Notes under the pieces: generated by a model
Told to the model about the DNA's origin: nothing
Seen by the model: only the letters and a program-made list of their open reading frames with translations
The model's database searches: none
Program-made: the position numbers and the translations under genes
Source: Fulvia fulva
Lineage: Eukaryota > Ascomycota > Dothideomycetes > Mycosphaerellales > Mycosphaerellaceae
NCBI RefSeq assembly: GCF_020509005.1
Contig: NC_063021.1
Coordinates: forward strand, 1,302,001-1,366,000
DNA length: 64,000 nucleotides
Direction of reading: 5' to 3'
In this document: positions 40,413-50,100 of the stretch, one piece after another
Layout of the letters: each line of letters starts with the position of its first letter
How positions within the stretch are numbered: the stretch's first letter is position 1

Positions 40413-43400
40413 CTAGAGGTCTCCCTTATTGCTGATCATGGCTTGGAAGTTTCTGTTCCTTGCCCTTGCCCTCCATTCACCTCTCCCTGTACTCCATTCT
40501 TTGCAAACCAGAAGTCTATGTTCGACATTCTGGGACAGGTAGCCGCATGGGCAACTCTTGTCTTCGATACCTGGGACTTTTCTCTGATGCAGGTATGCCC
40601 TGACTCCGATGTGTTCAGAGCGGATTTGTATTGCTATGCTTGCTTCTGACCTGGTCAGGTCTGAGTACAGTAGGTAGTTGTGGCTACCAAACTGTTGGAG
40701 TGCCTTTGGGGTTCCTGGCCTCTGTGGGGTTCTTGTCCATTCAGTCTTCCAGAGGAGTCCTGCCATCCTTTCAGCTAGAGACTGTTGCTTCTTCCCTTGG
40801 CTGGCTGCTGATCCTCTCCCTTGAGCCCTTCTGTCCTGTTCCTGCTGGGCTAGGTGCAGCTGTTCTGTTAGTTCTTTGAACTTCTGCAGGTCCTGCTGCT
40901 TCTGTGGGGCTGGATTGGGTCTTGCTTGTCTGTGCCTTCTTGTGCACTGGCTCCTGATTTTGTTGACTGCCTTCTGGATTACTAGCTGGGCTGGGTATGC
41001 AGACGTCTTTCCTGCATACTGGTATCTCAACCCTTGAAGGTAGAGCTTGGCTGGTGGGGAGCCAGACTCCATTTCGACCACCCTTGTTGGAGTTGACTTG
41101 TATGCTCCAAGCACCTTTTTCAGACAGGAGGCTTGGGCTCTGCTGATGGGATCTGCAATTCTCTTTGGGATCTTGTCTTGGGCTGACCAGATCTGGGCTC
41201 CATATAGCATGGCTGGCTTCACAATGGCCTTGTACATAACCTTTGCTTTCGCAAATGTGGCTCCCCATGTGGAGGCTGTAAGCCTGTCAATTGATTGCCT
41301 GTTGTTGTCTGCTCTTGCCTGTGCTTTCTTGACCTGTGGTCCCCAGCTGAGCTTTGGATCCATCCATATTCCTAGCACCCTTAATTCACTTGAGGGTTCT
41401 GTTGTGTGTCCCTGAATAGTGATTGGGGCTTGCATATTGTGTCTGTTTCTGGCTCTACTGAAGTGGATGAGTTGATACTTCTCTGGGGCAAATCTGGCTC
41501 CATGTTTCCTGGCCCATTCCTCGCATTCCTTGTGTTTCTTCTGCAAGATTCTGCAGTTCTCTTCTGTGCTGTCTGACCAGGCTAGGATGTTTGTGTCATC
41601 TACAAACCCTGAGGCTGATGTGTTTCTGGAGTTTAGCTTTGCTGGCAGGTCTGCCATAAAGAGGAGAAACAGGATTGGAGACATTGTTGATCCCTGTGGG
41701 ATTCCTGTCTCTGTAGGCATGCTGTCAGATTTGTATCTGCCCAGTCTTAGTCTTGTGGTTCTGCCTCTGAGGAAGGACTGGATAAACTGGACTGTCCAGT
41801 TAGGGATAGCCTTCTGTTTCAGGATGTGGATCAGCCTCTGGTGTGAGACATTGTCAAAGGCTCCTGATATGTCTAGTGAGAGGAGTGTGGCTGCTTTGTT
41901 GTTCCCAAAGTGCCATAGGGTCTTGATCTGCTCTGTGATAAGTTCCACAGCTGTTAGTGTTGATCTTTGTTTCCTGCCTCCCATCTGTTCTTCAGGAAGG
42001 ATTCCATGTTCTTCAGCTAGGTTTGTCAGCCTTTCTGCTATGATCTTTTCCAGGAGTTTGCCTAGTGTGTTGAGCAAGGCAATAGGTCTGTATGCCTTTA
42101 GCTTTGTGTAGTCCTCTTTCTGTGGTTTTCTCAAGACCACAGTCAGTGACTCCTTGAAGTGTTTAGGGCAGTGTCCTTGGGCCATGCACTGTGAAAAGAT
42201 GTTTGACAGTGCAGGGGAGATCTGGTCCTTGCATGTCTTAATGAACAAGTTTGGAATCCCATCTGGTCCTGGGGCCTTGTTTCCTGAGAGTCTCTTAATG
42301 ATGCTCTTGATCTCTCCCTCTCCCACTGTGCAGGATTGCTCTAGTGGTGTTGGATACACACTGCCCTCCAGATCCTGCAGGTCAGCTTCTACCTGTGTGC
42401 CAAAGAAATGTTTCCCCAATGCCTGTGCCTTTCCTGGGAGAGTGTGTTGGATTACTCCTTCCTGGTCTTCAATGTTTGGAAACTGGGGCAGCATGTTTCT
42501 GTCCTGTGTGGGTTGTCTTGCCCACTTTGCTAGTTTCCACATCTTCTCAGGATTCTGGGTAATGGATCCAACTGTTGACCTCCACTCCAGCATCTTGTCC
42601 CTCTTGATCTGGGCCTTCTTGTCTCTGGTTGCCTGGTTGTATCTGTCCCATGCTTCCTGGGAGTGGCTCTGGGTAAGGGCTCTCCTGGCCTGCCTGGCTG
42701 CCTTGACCTTCTCTGAGCATTCCTTTGTCCAGAATGGCTTCTGGTACAGTGACTGTTTCTTTTCTCTGGTGTGGGCTGCCGCAGTTTCCTGCATTGTTCT
42801 AACCAGTTCTGCCACTGCTTGGTCTATGTCTAAGGCTGTTTCCAGTCTCCTGGTCTCTAGTCCAGCTAGCTTCTGTTCCAGGTCTTGTCTGATCTGTTCC
42901 CAGTTGGCTGCCTTCCAGGCCAGCTGAGGTTCTAGGTCTCCTTCCTGCTGTGTCTGTGTTTCAAACTCCACCTGAATTGGGAGGTGATCTGATGAGGACT
43001 CCAAGTCCTGGTTAACCCAGCATCTGGTGACCTTCTGCTGCAGGTCATGTGATGCAAAGCACAGGTCAATGGTGCTTGAGCTTGCTCTCTGTGACCAGGT
43101 AGTTAGGCCCTTTGGGGTAACTAGGTGCATGTTGTTGCTTCGGGTAGTGGAGAGGAGTCTGTTAGCTAGGAAGTGATGGGCAGGTGCAAAGTCTGATCCC
43201 CATGTAGGATGGTGCAAGTTGAAGTCTCCCAGCACGATGTGTTGGGAGTCACTCTGCAGGATGTCTGGCAGCTGTTGTAGTGTGCCCAGCTGGGTGCTGC
43301 TTCTGGAGCTGGGGGGTGGGTTGTATACACTGTGGATGTGGATGCTGCCTTGGTTGGTGTTGAGTCTGACGGAGGTGATGTCTCCCCCTTCCTGTTGGAT

Positions 43401-43658
43401 TTGTTCCCAGCTGTCTGTTGCCATCTCTTTGCTGATGTACATGCATGTTCTAGGGGTGCCTTGTTTGGCTAGGAGTGTGTGATACCTTGGGTCGTTAGCA
43501 GTAGATGGTCTGTTAGATTTGCTGTTGATCCAAGGTTCCTGGACTGCAATAACTAGGTGTTTCTTTGGGTCCAGTGCTTGGAGAAAGCTTCTCTGGACCT
43601 TGTGCTGGCTTTTGTTGACGTTGTACTGGATAGTGGTTAGATTAGGTGTCTCAATCAT
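40413..43658 (-). CDS. LINE ORF2: endonuclease and reverse transcriptase (stop-shortened)
   Basis: 1081 codons beginning MIETPNLTTIQYNVNKSQ. The N-terminal APE-type endonuclease shows QEPWINSK (metal Glu), LGDFNLHHPTWG and SSDHLPIQVEF. The reverse transcriptase has SGNKAPGPDGIP, SLDISGAFDNVSH, GIPQGSTMSPILF and GFVDDTNILAW (the catalytic DD). After a thumb region comes a basic Gln-rich linker and a C-terminal CPCGYLSQNVEHRLLVC zinc knuckle (CCHC). No RNase H motif is seen. The ORF2 ATG overlaps the ORF1 stop as ATGA. The frame ends at a TAG (40,413-40,415) in the C-terminal tail; beyond it the same frame stays open about 46 codons to a TAG at 40,272, so this stop probably comes from CAG. The catalytic parts are complete. 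Confidence 0.93.
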   Translation of the reverse strand: MIETPNLTTIQYNVNKSQHKVQRSFLQALDPKKHLVIAVQEPWINSKSNRPSTANDPRYHTLLAKQGTPRTCMYISKEMATDSWEQIQQEGGDITSVRLNTNQGSIHIHSVYNPPPSSRSSTQLGTLQQLPDILQSDSQHIVLGDFNLHHPTWGSDFAPAHHFLANRLLSTTRSNNMHLVTPKGLTTWSQRASSSTIDLCFASHDLQQKVTRCWVNQDLESSSDHLPIQVEFETQTQQEGDLEPQLAWKAANWEQIRQDLEQKLAGLETRRLETALDIDQAVAELVRTMQETAAAHTREKKQSLYQKPFWTKECSEKVKAARQARRALTQSHSQEAWDRYNQATRDKKAQIKRDKMLEWRSTVGSITQNPEKMWKLAKWARQPTQDRNMLPQFPNIEDQEGVIQHTLPGKAQALGKHFFGTQVEADLQDLEGSVYPTPLEQSCTVGEGEIKSIIKRLSGNKAPGPDGIPNLFIKTCKDQISPALSNIFSQCMAQGHCPKHFKESLTVVLRKPQKEDYTKLKAYRPIALLNTLGKLLEKIIAERLTNLAEEHGILPEEQMGGRKQRSTLTAVELITEQIKTLWHFGNNKAATLLSLDISGAFDNVSHQRLIHILKQKAIPNWTVQFIQSFLRGRTTRLRLGRYKSDSMPTETGIPQGSTMSPILFLLFMADLPAKLNSRNTSASGFVDDTNILAWSDSTEENCRILQKKHKECEEWARKHGARFAPEKYQLIHFSRARNRHNMQAPITIQGHTTEPSSELRVLGIWMDPKLSWGPQVKKAQARADNNRQSIDRLTASTWGATFAKAKVMYKAIVKPAMLYGAQIWSAQDKIPKRIADPISRAQASCLKKVLGAYKSTPTRVVEMESGSPPAKLYLQGLRYQYAGKTSAYPAQLVIQKAVNKIRSQCTRRHRQARPNPAPQKQQDLQKFKELTEQLHLAQQEQDRRAQGRGSAASQGKKQQSLAERMAGLLWKTEWTRTPQRPGTPKALQQFGSHNYLLYSDLTRSEASIAIQIRSEHIGVRAYLHQRKVPGIEDKSCPCGYLSQNVEHRLLVCKEWSTGRGEWRARARNRNFQAMISNKGDL

Positions 43659-44914
43659 GACTCATCCATGCTGGTCTCCTGCTGGTCTTCTCGTGCTTCC
43701 TGCTGCTGGCTGCTATTTGGGATTGTGGTAAGGTTGAGCCTGCTTTGTGACGGGTCTCTTCCTGCAACCACAATTGATTTTGGTCTACCCATAGCAGGGT
43801 GGCCTTGGGCCTGTGTGGTCTCTTCTGTTCTGCCTCTTTTCAGAGGGTTGTAGACAGTCCTTAGGGGTTCTTGGGTGATTGTCCCTGTCTGGAATCTGAT
43901 AGGGGTGTTGATCCTGGCTTCTGTTGCCCTCCTCTTTGCCTCAATCCTAGCTGTGCAGTCTTGGGACCAGGAAGGGTGTTTCTTTCCACAGCATGCACAT
44001 CTGGCTTCACTCTTTGGGGCTGTGCAATTCTGTACTTTGTGGCTACCAGCACAGTGGGAACAAGTGTCCTTTTGGCTTGGGCATCTAGTAGAGATATGAC
44101 CATACTGTTGGCACTTGAAGCATTGCAGTAGTCTGTGGGTGCTTCTATGGATTTCTGTGTCCATTCTTTCACATTCCCAGAAGATGCCCTTGTCAAGCAC
44201 GGTGTTTGCCTGTTCTGCAGTGCCTATCCAGAGCACTAGAGAAGACTCTCTCTTTGTGTCCTTTGTCTTTCTGTTGACCCATGCTGCTTTTGTGATCTGT
44301 AGCCCTGGGCATACAGCCTGGTTCTGGTCCTGCAGCCTCTTAAGGTCTCCTTCAATGTCAAACTTTGTGGTCATTCTATGGGCAATAACCATATTTTGTT
44401 GGTGTGAGACCTTAGCCGTCTTGCCTAGTTTGACTGTCCACTCCTTCTGTGTCTCTAGCCTCTTCCTGTCTTGCTCCTGTGCTGTGAACAGCTTAAGGAC
44501 ACCTCCCTTCTCTTTCCTGGCTCCAATGATGCCTTGTATCCCAACCTTCTGTATGATCTCCTTGCCTGACAGGCCCTCAATCTCTTTCTGCTCTTGCTGG
44601 TCGGAAATGTAGACCTTGATAGCTGTTTTCTGGGGGGGAGGGTTTTGGGATGCAACTGCTGCCCAGGTTGGTTGGCTTAGTTTCTGGCCTTCCTGTGTCC
44701 TCTTCTTTGCTGCTGCTGCTACTGTCCTGTTAATGATCTGTCCTGTTTGGCTCCTTAGTGCCTTTAGCCCTCCAAGGAGCTCCAAAATCATCCCCTTAAG
44801 TGCTCTTTCTGGGTGCTCGCCATCTCCTGCCATTGCCATTGTTTCTGCCTTCCTGCAGACCTCCTTCCACTCGTTACTCTCCTGCTCCTGGTCGTTTCCT
44901 GCGATCGCTATCAT
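43655..44914 (-). CDS. LINE ORF1: Gag-like nucleic-acid-binding protein
   Basis: 419 residues starting MIAIAGNDQEQESNEWKEV. The first 90 residues are helical with a charged ridge, followed by a Pro/Ala linker (WAAVASQNPPPQK). The middle part (about 100-260) has the alpha/beta pattern of the Tad/I-type ORF1 domain. The C-terminal third contains tandem zinc knuckles: CFKCQQYGHISTRC, CSHCAGSHKVQNC and CACCGKKHPSWSQDC. These bind the element's RNA in ribonucleoprotein particles. The stop TGA overlaps the ORF2 start, so ORF2 is probably made by reinitiation. No premature stop is present, unlike ORF2. Confidence 0.9.
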   Translation of the reverse strand: MIAIAGNDQEQESNEWKEVCRKAETMAMAGDGEHPERALKGMILELLGGLKALRSQTGQIINRTVAAAAKKRTQEGQKLSQPTWAAVASQNPPPQKTAIKVYISDQQEQKEIEGLSGKEIIQKVGIQGIIGARKEKGGVLKLFTAQEQDRKRLETQKEWTVKLGKTAKVSHQQNMVIAHRMTTKFDIEGDLKRLQDQNQAVCPGLQITKAAWVNRKTKDTKRESSLVLWIGTAEQANTVLDKGIFWECERMDTEIHRSTHRLLQCFKCQQYGHISTRCPSQKDTCSHCAGSHKVQNCTAPKSEARCACCGKKHPSWSQDCTARIEAKRRATEARINTPIRFQTGTITQEPLRTVYNPLKRGRTEETTQAQGHPAMGRPKSIVVAGRDPSQSRLNLTTIPNSSQQQEAREDQQETSMDES

Positions 44915-44941
44915 CGTGTCGAAGGTGTTATTATAGGAGTC

Positions 44942-44955
44942 CTACTATAGTTATA
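44942..44955. repeat. Target site duplication of the LINE, right copy
   Basis: CTACTATAGTTATA, identical to 40,059-40,072. Confidence 0.8.
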
Positions 44956-46094
44956 ATAGCACCTATTAAGCGCTTTAGACTACTCGCGGTTCTATAACTA
45001 CGGGCGCTATATTAAGTAAACCTACGGTTTAGGCACTCGATCGGGGTTCTCTAGTTATATAGACCTTTGATTTTTACTAGAGTAAAAGAATCTAACCTCC
45101 GCCGCCCGCCCTCGTTAGTAAGCTTAAATATTTATTTCTACTATTTTCTAAATAAGGTTATTGTCGACAGTAGTAGAAATAGCTATTTTATTAAGTATAT
45201 TAATCTTAGGAATTAAGCGCAATATCTACTTTATAACTAACCGATAAATCTACGGTAAAGTAAGCGGAAAGTCCGTATATACGGCCTTCTATCCTTCTTT
45301 ACTATTAGCGATACTTGTCGCCTCGTCTGGTATCTTTTAAAAGCGCCGAAACTTCTTAGGCTACTTTAGATAGAGTCTATATTTCTTATAAACTGCCTTA
45401 GTAACTAACTCTAGGAGCCCCTAAAGTAGAAGACGGCTATAGGAGCTATTATCGAGGTCTTTAGGATCAATTAGGTTACTAGAGGCTATAAAGAGACGGA
45501 TAAACTCCATTATATCCTACTCCTTAGGGCTTTTCCCTTTCTCGGCCCGGACTATCTCTTTAAGATATTCTCGCCTTCCTAATATCGAATAGGTATCGAA
45601 TCTCGAAAATTTAGCTAAGAAGGACCTCCTAAAGGTACTCCGCCTTACTTACTATCCCTCTAACCTTATTACTAAACGTCGGATAGTAGTCTCGTAGTTA
45701 CGCTCGAAACGACCCTAGAAGTTGTCTTTCTTAATTCATAGCCTTAGTAGATACTAGTCTATAAGATTATTAAACTTCTCCTAGAACTTAGTAGCGTTCC
45801 TACTATTAAAGAAGGGGGGTTCCGGGCTCCTAGGAGTAGGAAAGCGAGGTCCTACATTTTCTATAGCAATAGTAAGACGGCTAAACAAGGCTACTATCGT
45901 ATCCGGACTATAGGGCATTCCTAACGTTATAGTGCCCTTATTCGAGTCATCCTCTTCTTAGTCATTTCGTCGTACTCTTTCCTTACCCTTATTATTAGAG
46001 CTTAAAGCCTCTAGGGTATTGTCTTTATCGCTATCCGAGTCTTCTATCCCCTCTAAGATTATACCCTCTCTATAAGGCCTATATACCTTTATTA
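44956..46094. other. RIP-altered DNA, unidentified
   Basis: About 1.1 kb of stop-ridden, CpA-poor sequence. I see no LTR, tail or coding remnant that identifies it. It is likely an old transposon because RIP acts on repeats. Confidence 0.4.
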
Positions 46095-46584
46095 ATCCTA
46101 TAGGGATCAACAATGTCTCTAATCCTGTTTCTCCTCTTTATAGCAGACCTGCTAGTAAAGCTAAACTCTAGAAACACATTAGCCTCAGGGTTTGTAGATG
46201 ACACAAACATCCTAGCCTAGTTAGATAGTATAGAAGAGAACTATAGAATCTTGTAGAAGAAACATAAGGAATGTAAGGAATGGGCTAGGAAATATAGAGC
46301 CAGATTTGCCCTAGAGAAGTATCAACTTATCCACTTTAGTAGAGCTAGAAACAGACACAATATGCAAGCCCTAATCACTATTTAGGGACATATAATAGAA
46401 CCCTTAAGTGAATTAAGGGTGCTAGGAATATGGCTGGATCTAAAGCTTAGCTAGGGACTATAGGTCAAGAAAGTATAGGTAAGAGTAGACAATAACAGGC
46501 AATCAATTGACAGGCTTATAGCCTCTATATAGGGAGCCATATTTGCGAAAGCAAAGGTTATGTACAAGGCTATTATAAAGCTAG
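46095..46584 (+). pseudogene. Moderately RIPped LINE ORF2 fragment, opposite orientation
   Basis: This 490-bp piece reads on the plus strand and matches the reverse complement of the intact LINE from about 41,707 to 41,222 (RT motif FVDDTNIL is still readable near 46,190). By eye, most differences are CpA to TpA or TpG to TpA; for example CAGCTGGGGACCACAGG in the intact copy appears as TAGCTAGGGACTATAGG here. Some CpA sites remain (CAATCAATTGACAGG), so mutation is less complete than in copies A and C. The left end starts abruptly inside the RT domain; the right end abuts the LTR of the intact Gypsy element. Confidence 0.9.
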
Positions 46585-47104
46585 TGTCAGGGCGAGAGCC
46601 TGGCCTGTGAGATGCAAGGGTGAAAGCGAGAATGCAGGTGCGAAGTGCAGATGCAAAAGGGTATGGTATGATTGCTACACAAAACAAAAGACGAAGAAAG
46701 CAAGAGAGGCCTGGGGAAGGCCAGATATTTATACGCGACCCTCGCGAGTGCGTGTCCCCGCATCAACAGGGCTAACCCGTGCGAAGCCGCGCTCAGCAGC
46801 TTTGCTCAAAACCTTATTCCAACCTGCCCTACGTTCCGAGTCTTCCACGTGCTTCTTCCAGGGTCCAGCGCAGTCGCGGGTGCTCGCGGGAGTGCCGTGA
46901 GTCACACAGTCACGAGCCGAAGTAAATCTGTCAAGGTTTGGTAGAGGGGTGAATTTGGAGGGCTGGGTCCCGTAGTGAATGTTGCGGGGCATGTGATTCT
47001 TGGCGCTCATACACCAAGCTGGACTGTCACTTCTTGACGACTTCTGAGCGCTCTGAGGCTCTTCTGTCCCCACCTTCTGTACACTCTGTGGGGAGACCAT
47101 GACA
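46585..47104. repeat. 3' LTR (by element orientation) of the recent Gypsy
   Basis: 520 bp, TGTCAGGGCGAG to GACCATGACA (TG..CA). It contains a 77-bp stretch (about 46,856-46,932) that the other LTR lacks. Confidence 0.93.
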
Positions 47105-50100
47105 GTAGCCCCCCCGAACAAAGCTGAGTTCCTACGAAGCCGTAGTAGTTCTACATATCGAGGATGTTCAGCTTCAGTACCAGGCCTAGGCCTGATGTCA
47201 TGGTCGATACACCATTGGTAAGCCCCGTCGAAGAGCTCAGATTCGAAGAGCCTGCCGATGTTGACTTCTGGGCCGTCTGCGCGGGCGTGGTATTCTTCGA
47301 TTGCTTGACGATTGAAGATGATATGTTGGATAGGTTCCCATGAGGTATCCCACTCAGGGCAACCTTGCCATTCGACTTCATACTTGATCGGCGGTAGTCC
47401 TTCAACGTCGTTAGGCTCTGCGCGGATTCCCCGGATCTTGCGGACGGCATAGTCGTCAGAAGGTAGGTTAATAGGCTCGTCGACTTCTACTTCATCGGGA
47501 GGACCTGGCATGTCTTGGTTTTGGTTCGGGAATGGGTCCTCAGCCGACGGCCGAAGGCGTACGGGATGGAAGACGTCGTGGATCTTCATGTTCGCAGGAA
47601 GAGCTAGACGGTAGGCGTGTGAACTGATACGCTCGGTGATCTCAAAAGGACCTAGGTTCTTCCAGTTCAGCTTCTTGGAGGGGCGGTCCGTCTTGATGTT
47701 CTTAGAGTTGAGGTAGACCATATCGCCTACTTGGTAGTCGGGAGCTGGCTGGCGACGACGATTGGCTTGATCCTCGTAGATTGCTTGTGCGTACACCATC
47801 TCGTCGTGAACTTCTTCATGGATCTGTGAGAGCATAGTAGCGAACGCGTCTGCTGCTTGCTCGTTTGCGTCTTCGGTAGGCGGGAGAGGTTCTTCTGGTT
47901 CCATGCCTGTACGAGGGTGGTAACCTCTCGTAGTATAGAAGGGAGAGTAGCCAGTAGTCTCCGAGTCCCAGTTACGAGTAGCGAGCTCCACCGCAGGGAT
48001 ATGCTGAGGCCAATCCTTCTGGTGGTAGTCGACGAAGCAACGAAGGACCTGCTCGAGGATAGCGTTCGTAATTTCGGTCTGGCCGTCGGTCTGTGGCTGA
48101 AAACTGGTCGAGAGGTTATGCTTGATGCCCAGGATAGCACACAGACGCTTCCAGAAGTGCGAGATGAACTGGGTGCCTCTGTCAGAGGTGATGCTATCCG
48201 GGAGGCCTTGAAAGCGCCAGACGAATTCGTAGAACAAGCGAGCAGTCTCCTTTGCGGTCATGCTCTAGCACGGGATCATGTACCGGTCCTTGGAGTGACG
48301 GTCCACGATCACTAGAAGGGCCTTTGCTTTCACGCCGCTGAAGGTCTTGCCGTGAGGAAGATCGGTGATAAAGTCCATAGTGATGTGCTTCCACGGACGA
48401 TCAGGAGCCGGGAGAGGGTGCAAGAGACCGTGGGGACGGTGGCGGTTAGCTTTGGCTCTTCGGCAAGTAGCGCAGTTCAGCACGTAGCGGCGGACGTCCT
48501 TCCAGGAATGCGGCCACCAGTAACACCTAGCGAGGAGCTTGTGGGTCTTGGCTACGCCTGGGTGACCCCCAGAGGCGGAGTCGTGGATGATTTGAAGAAT
48601 CTCAGCTCGGATATTAGAGCCTTCGGGCTGCGGTACGTAAAGCTTCTTACGGAAGTAGACGACACCTTCCTGGAGCTCGCACTCGGACAGCGAGAAGCCC
48701 GGGAATGTCCTCGCGCCAGATTCAAGGGCCTGAACTAACTCTTGGGCGTCTATGTCGGCATCGTACGCTGTTCGTACTCGTGCCATAATGCCTTCGGGCT
48801 GCTCCTCATTATCAAACCCCTCAAAGTCTGATTCGGATGAGCCGTCGGTCGTTACTGAGCCCTCTTCATCGTCGTTCAAGTCCTCAGCGTCCGAGGCGTA
48901 TTCTTCAGGCTCGGATTCATCGTCACTCTCGTCAAGGTAGGCAGGAGCGAGCACGAGAGTAGCAAAGGAAGCGGCGAGCGTAGGCTGGCCGTTCGATAGG
49001 TACTCTCGAAGCTCGGAAGAGAGGTTGTGCTCTTTGATGACTTGTTGCCCTGCGATTTGCCGGCCCCCTCTTCGATCAACTGGAGAGTCACCAGGGCGGC
49101 GGGTAAGGGCGTCGGCCATCGAGTTGGCCTTGCCGGGCGTGTACGAGATCACGAAGTTGAACCGGGAGAGGAACTCGCTCCAGCGGGCCTGGCGACGATT
49201 GAGCAGCTTGCTCTTCATAAAGTAGACGAGGTTCTTATGGTCGGAGCTTACTTGGACGGGCATAGCAGAGCCTTCGAGCTCGGGGCGCCACTCTTCGAAA
49301 GCTTTGACGATGGCGAGAAGCTCCTTGTCGTAGATCTCGTAGTTACACTCCGTAGCGGTCATCTTCTTGGAGAGGAAGGCGACAGGTAACCAGGGGGATT
49401 CAGGCGAGCGGCGTTGTAGCAGGACACCGCCCACCACGCCGTCGGATGCGTCGGTCTCTACACGGGTCTCTAGTTCGAAATCGAAGTGCCGTAGAAGCGG
49501 GTTCTCAACAAACTTCGCTTTGAGCAAGTCAAAAGCCTCCTGGCATTCGTCGGTCCAGGCGAACTTCTCACCCTTGCGCGTGAGCTTCGTCAAAGGGCGT
49601 ACCACGCCCGAAAATGCGTGGATGAAGCGGCGGTAGAAGTTGGCAAAGCCTAGGAAACCCTGGACCTCTTTGACGTTCGTAGGAGCATCCCATTCGACGA
49701 TAGCGTCGATCTTCTCTTGGTCCATCTTGATGCCGTCTGCGGTAATGATCAAACCAAGGAACTTGACTTCGGTCTTCTCAAACTCGCACTTGTCGATGTC
49801 GAGCTGCAAGCCGGCGTCTGCGAGCTTCTGAAGGACCTTACAGACGTGCTCGCGGTGCTCCTCCTTGGTCTCGCTGTAGACTAGGATGTCGTCGATGTAG
49901 GCAGTGCAGAACTGATCGAGGAACTCCTGAAGGATGTCGTTAATGAAGTTCTGGAAGGTACTAGGCCCGTTACAAACGCCGAAGGGCATAACGAGCGACT
50001 CGAACAGCCCGTAGCGAGTACGGAAGGCTGTGAGATACTCGTGTCCTTCTGCCATTCGTAACTTGTTGAACGCAGCGATGACATCGAGCTTGGTGAAGTA

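Larger units (their letters stand above)
40073..44941 (-). mobile_element. Nearly intact Tad1-like LINE retrotransposon
   Basis: A 4.87-kb non-LTR element on the reverse strand with ORF1 and ORF2, bounded by the 14-bp duplication. The 3' end (low coordinate) is a short tetranucleotide tail, GATAGATAGATAGAT on the plus strand, rather than poly(A). The leader before ORF1 is only about 27 nt, so it may be slightly 5'-truncated or naturally short. CA and TG dinucleotides are plentiful, in contrast with the DNA on both sides, so it has largely escaped RIP. Related damaged copies lie at 28,515, 46,095 and 53,065/60,319. Confidence 0.92.

Noticed and set aside
41530..42927. Long plus-strand open frames opposite LINE ORF2
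   Set aside because: Shadows of the ORF2 coding strand; Cys/Leu/Ser-rich with no motif.
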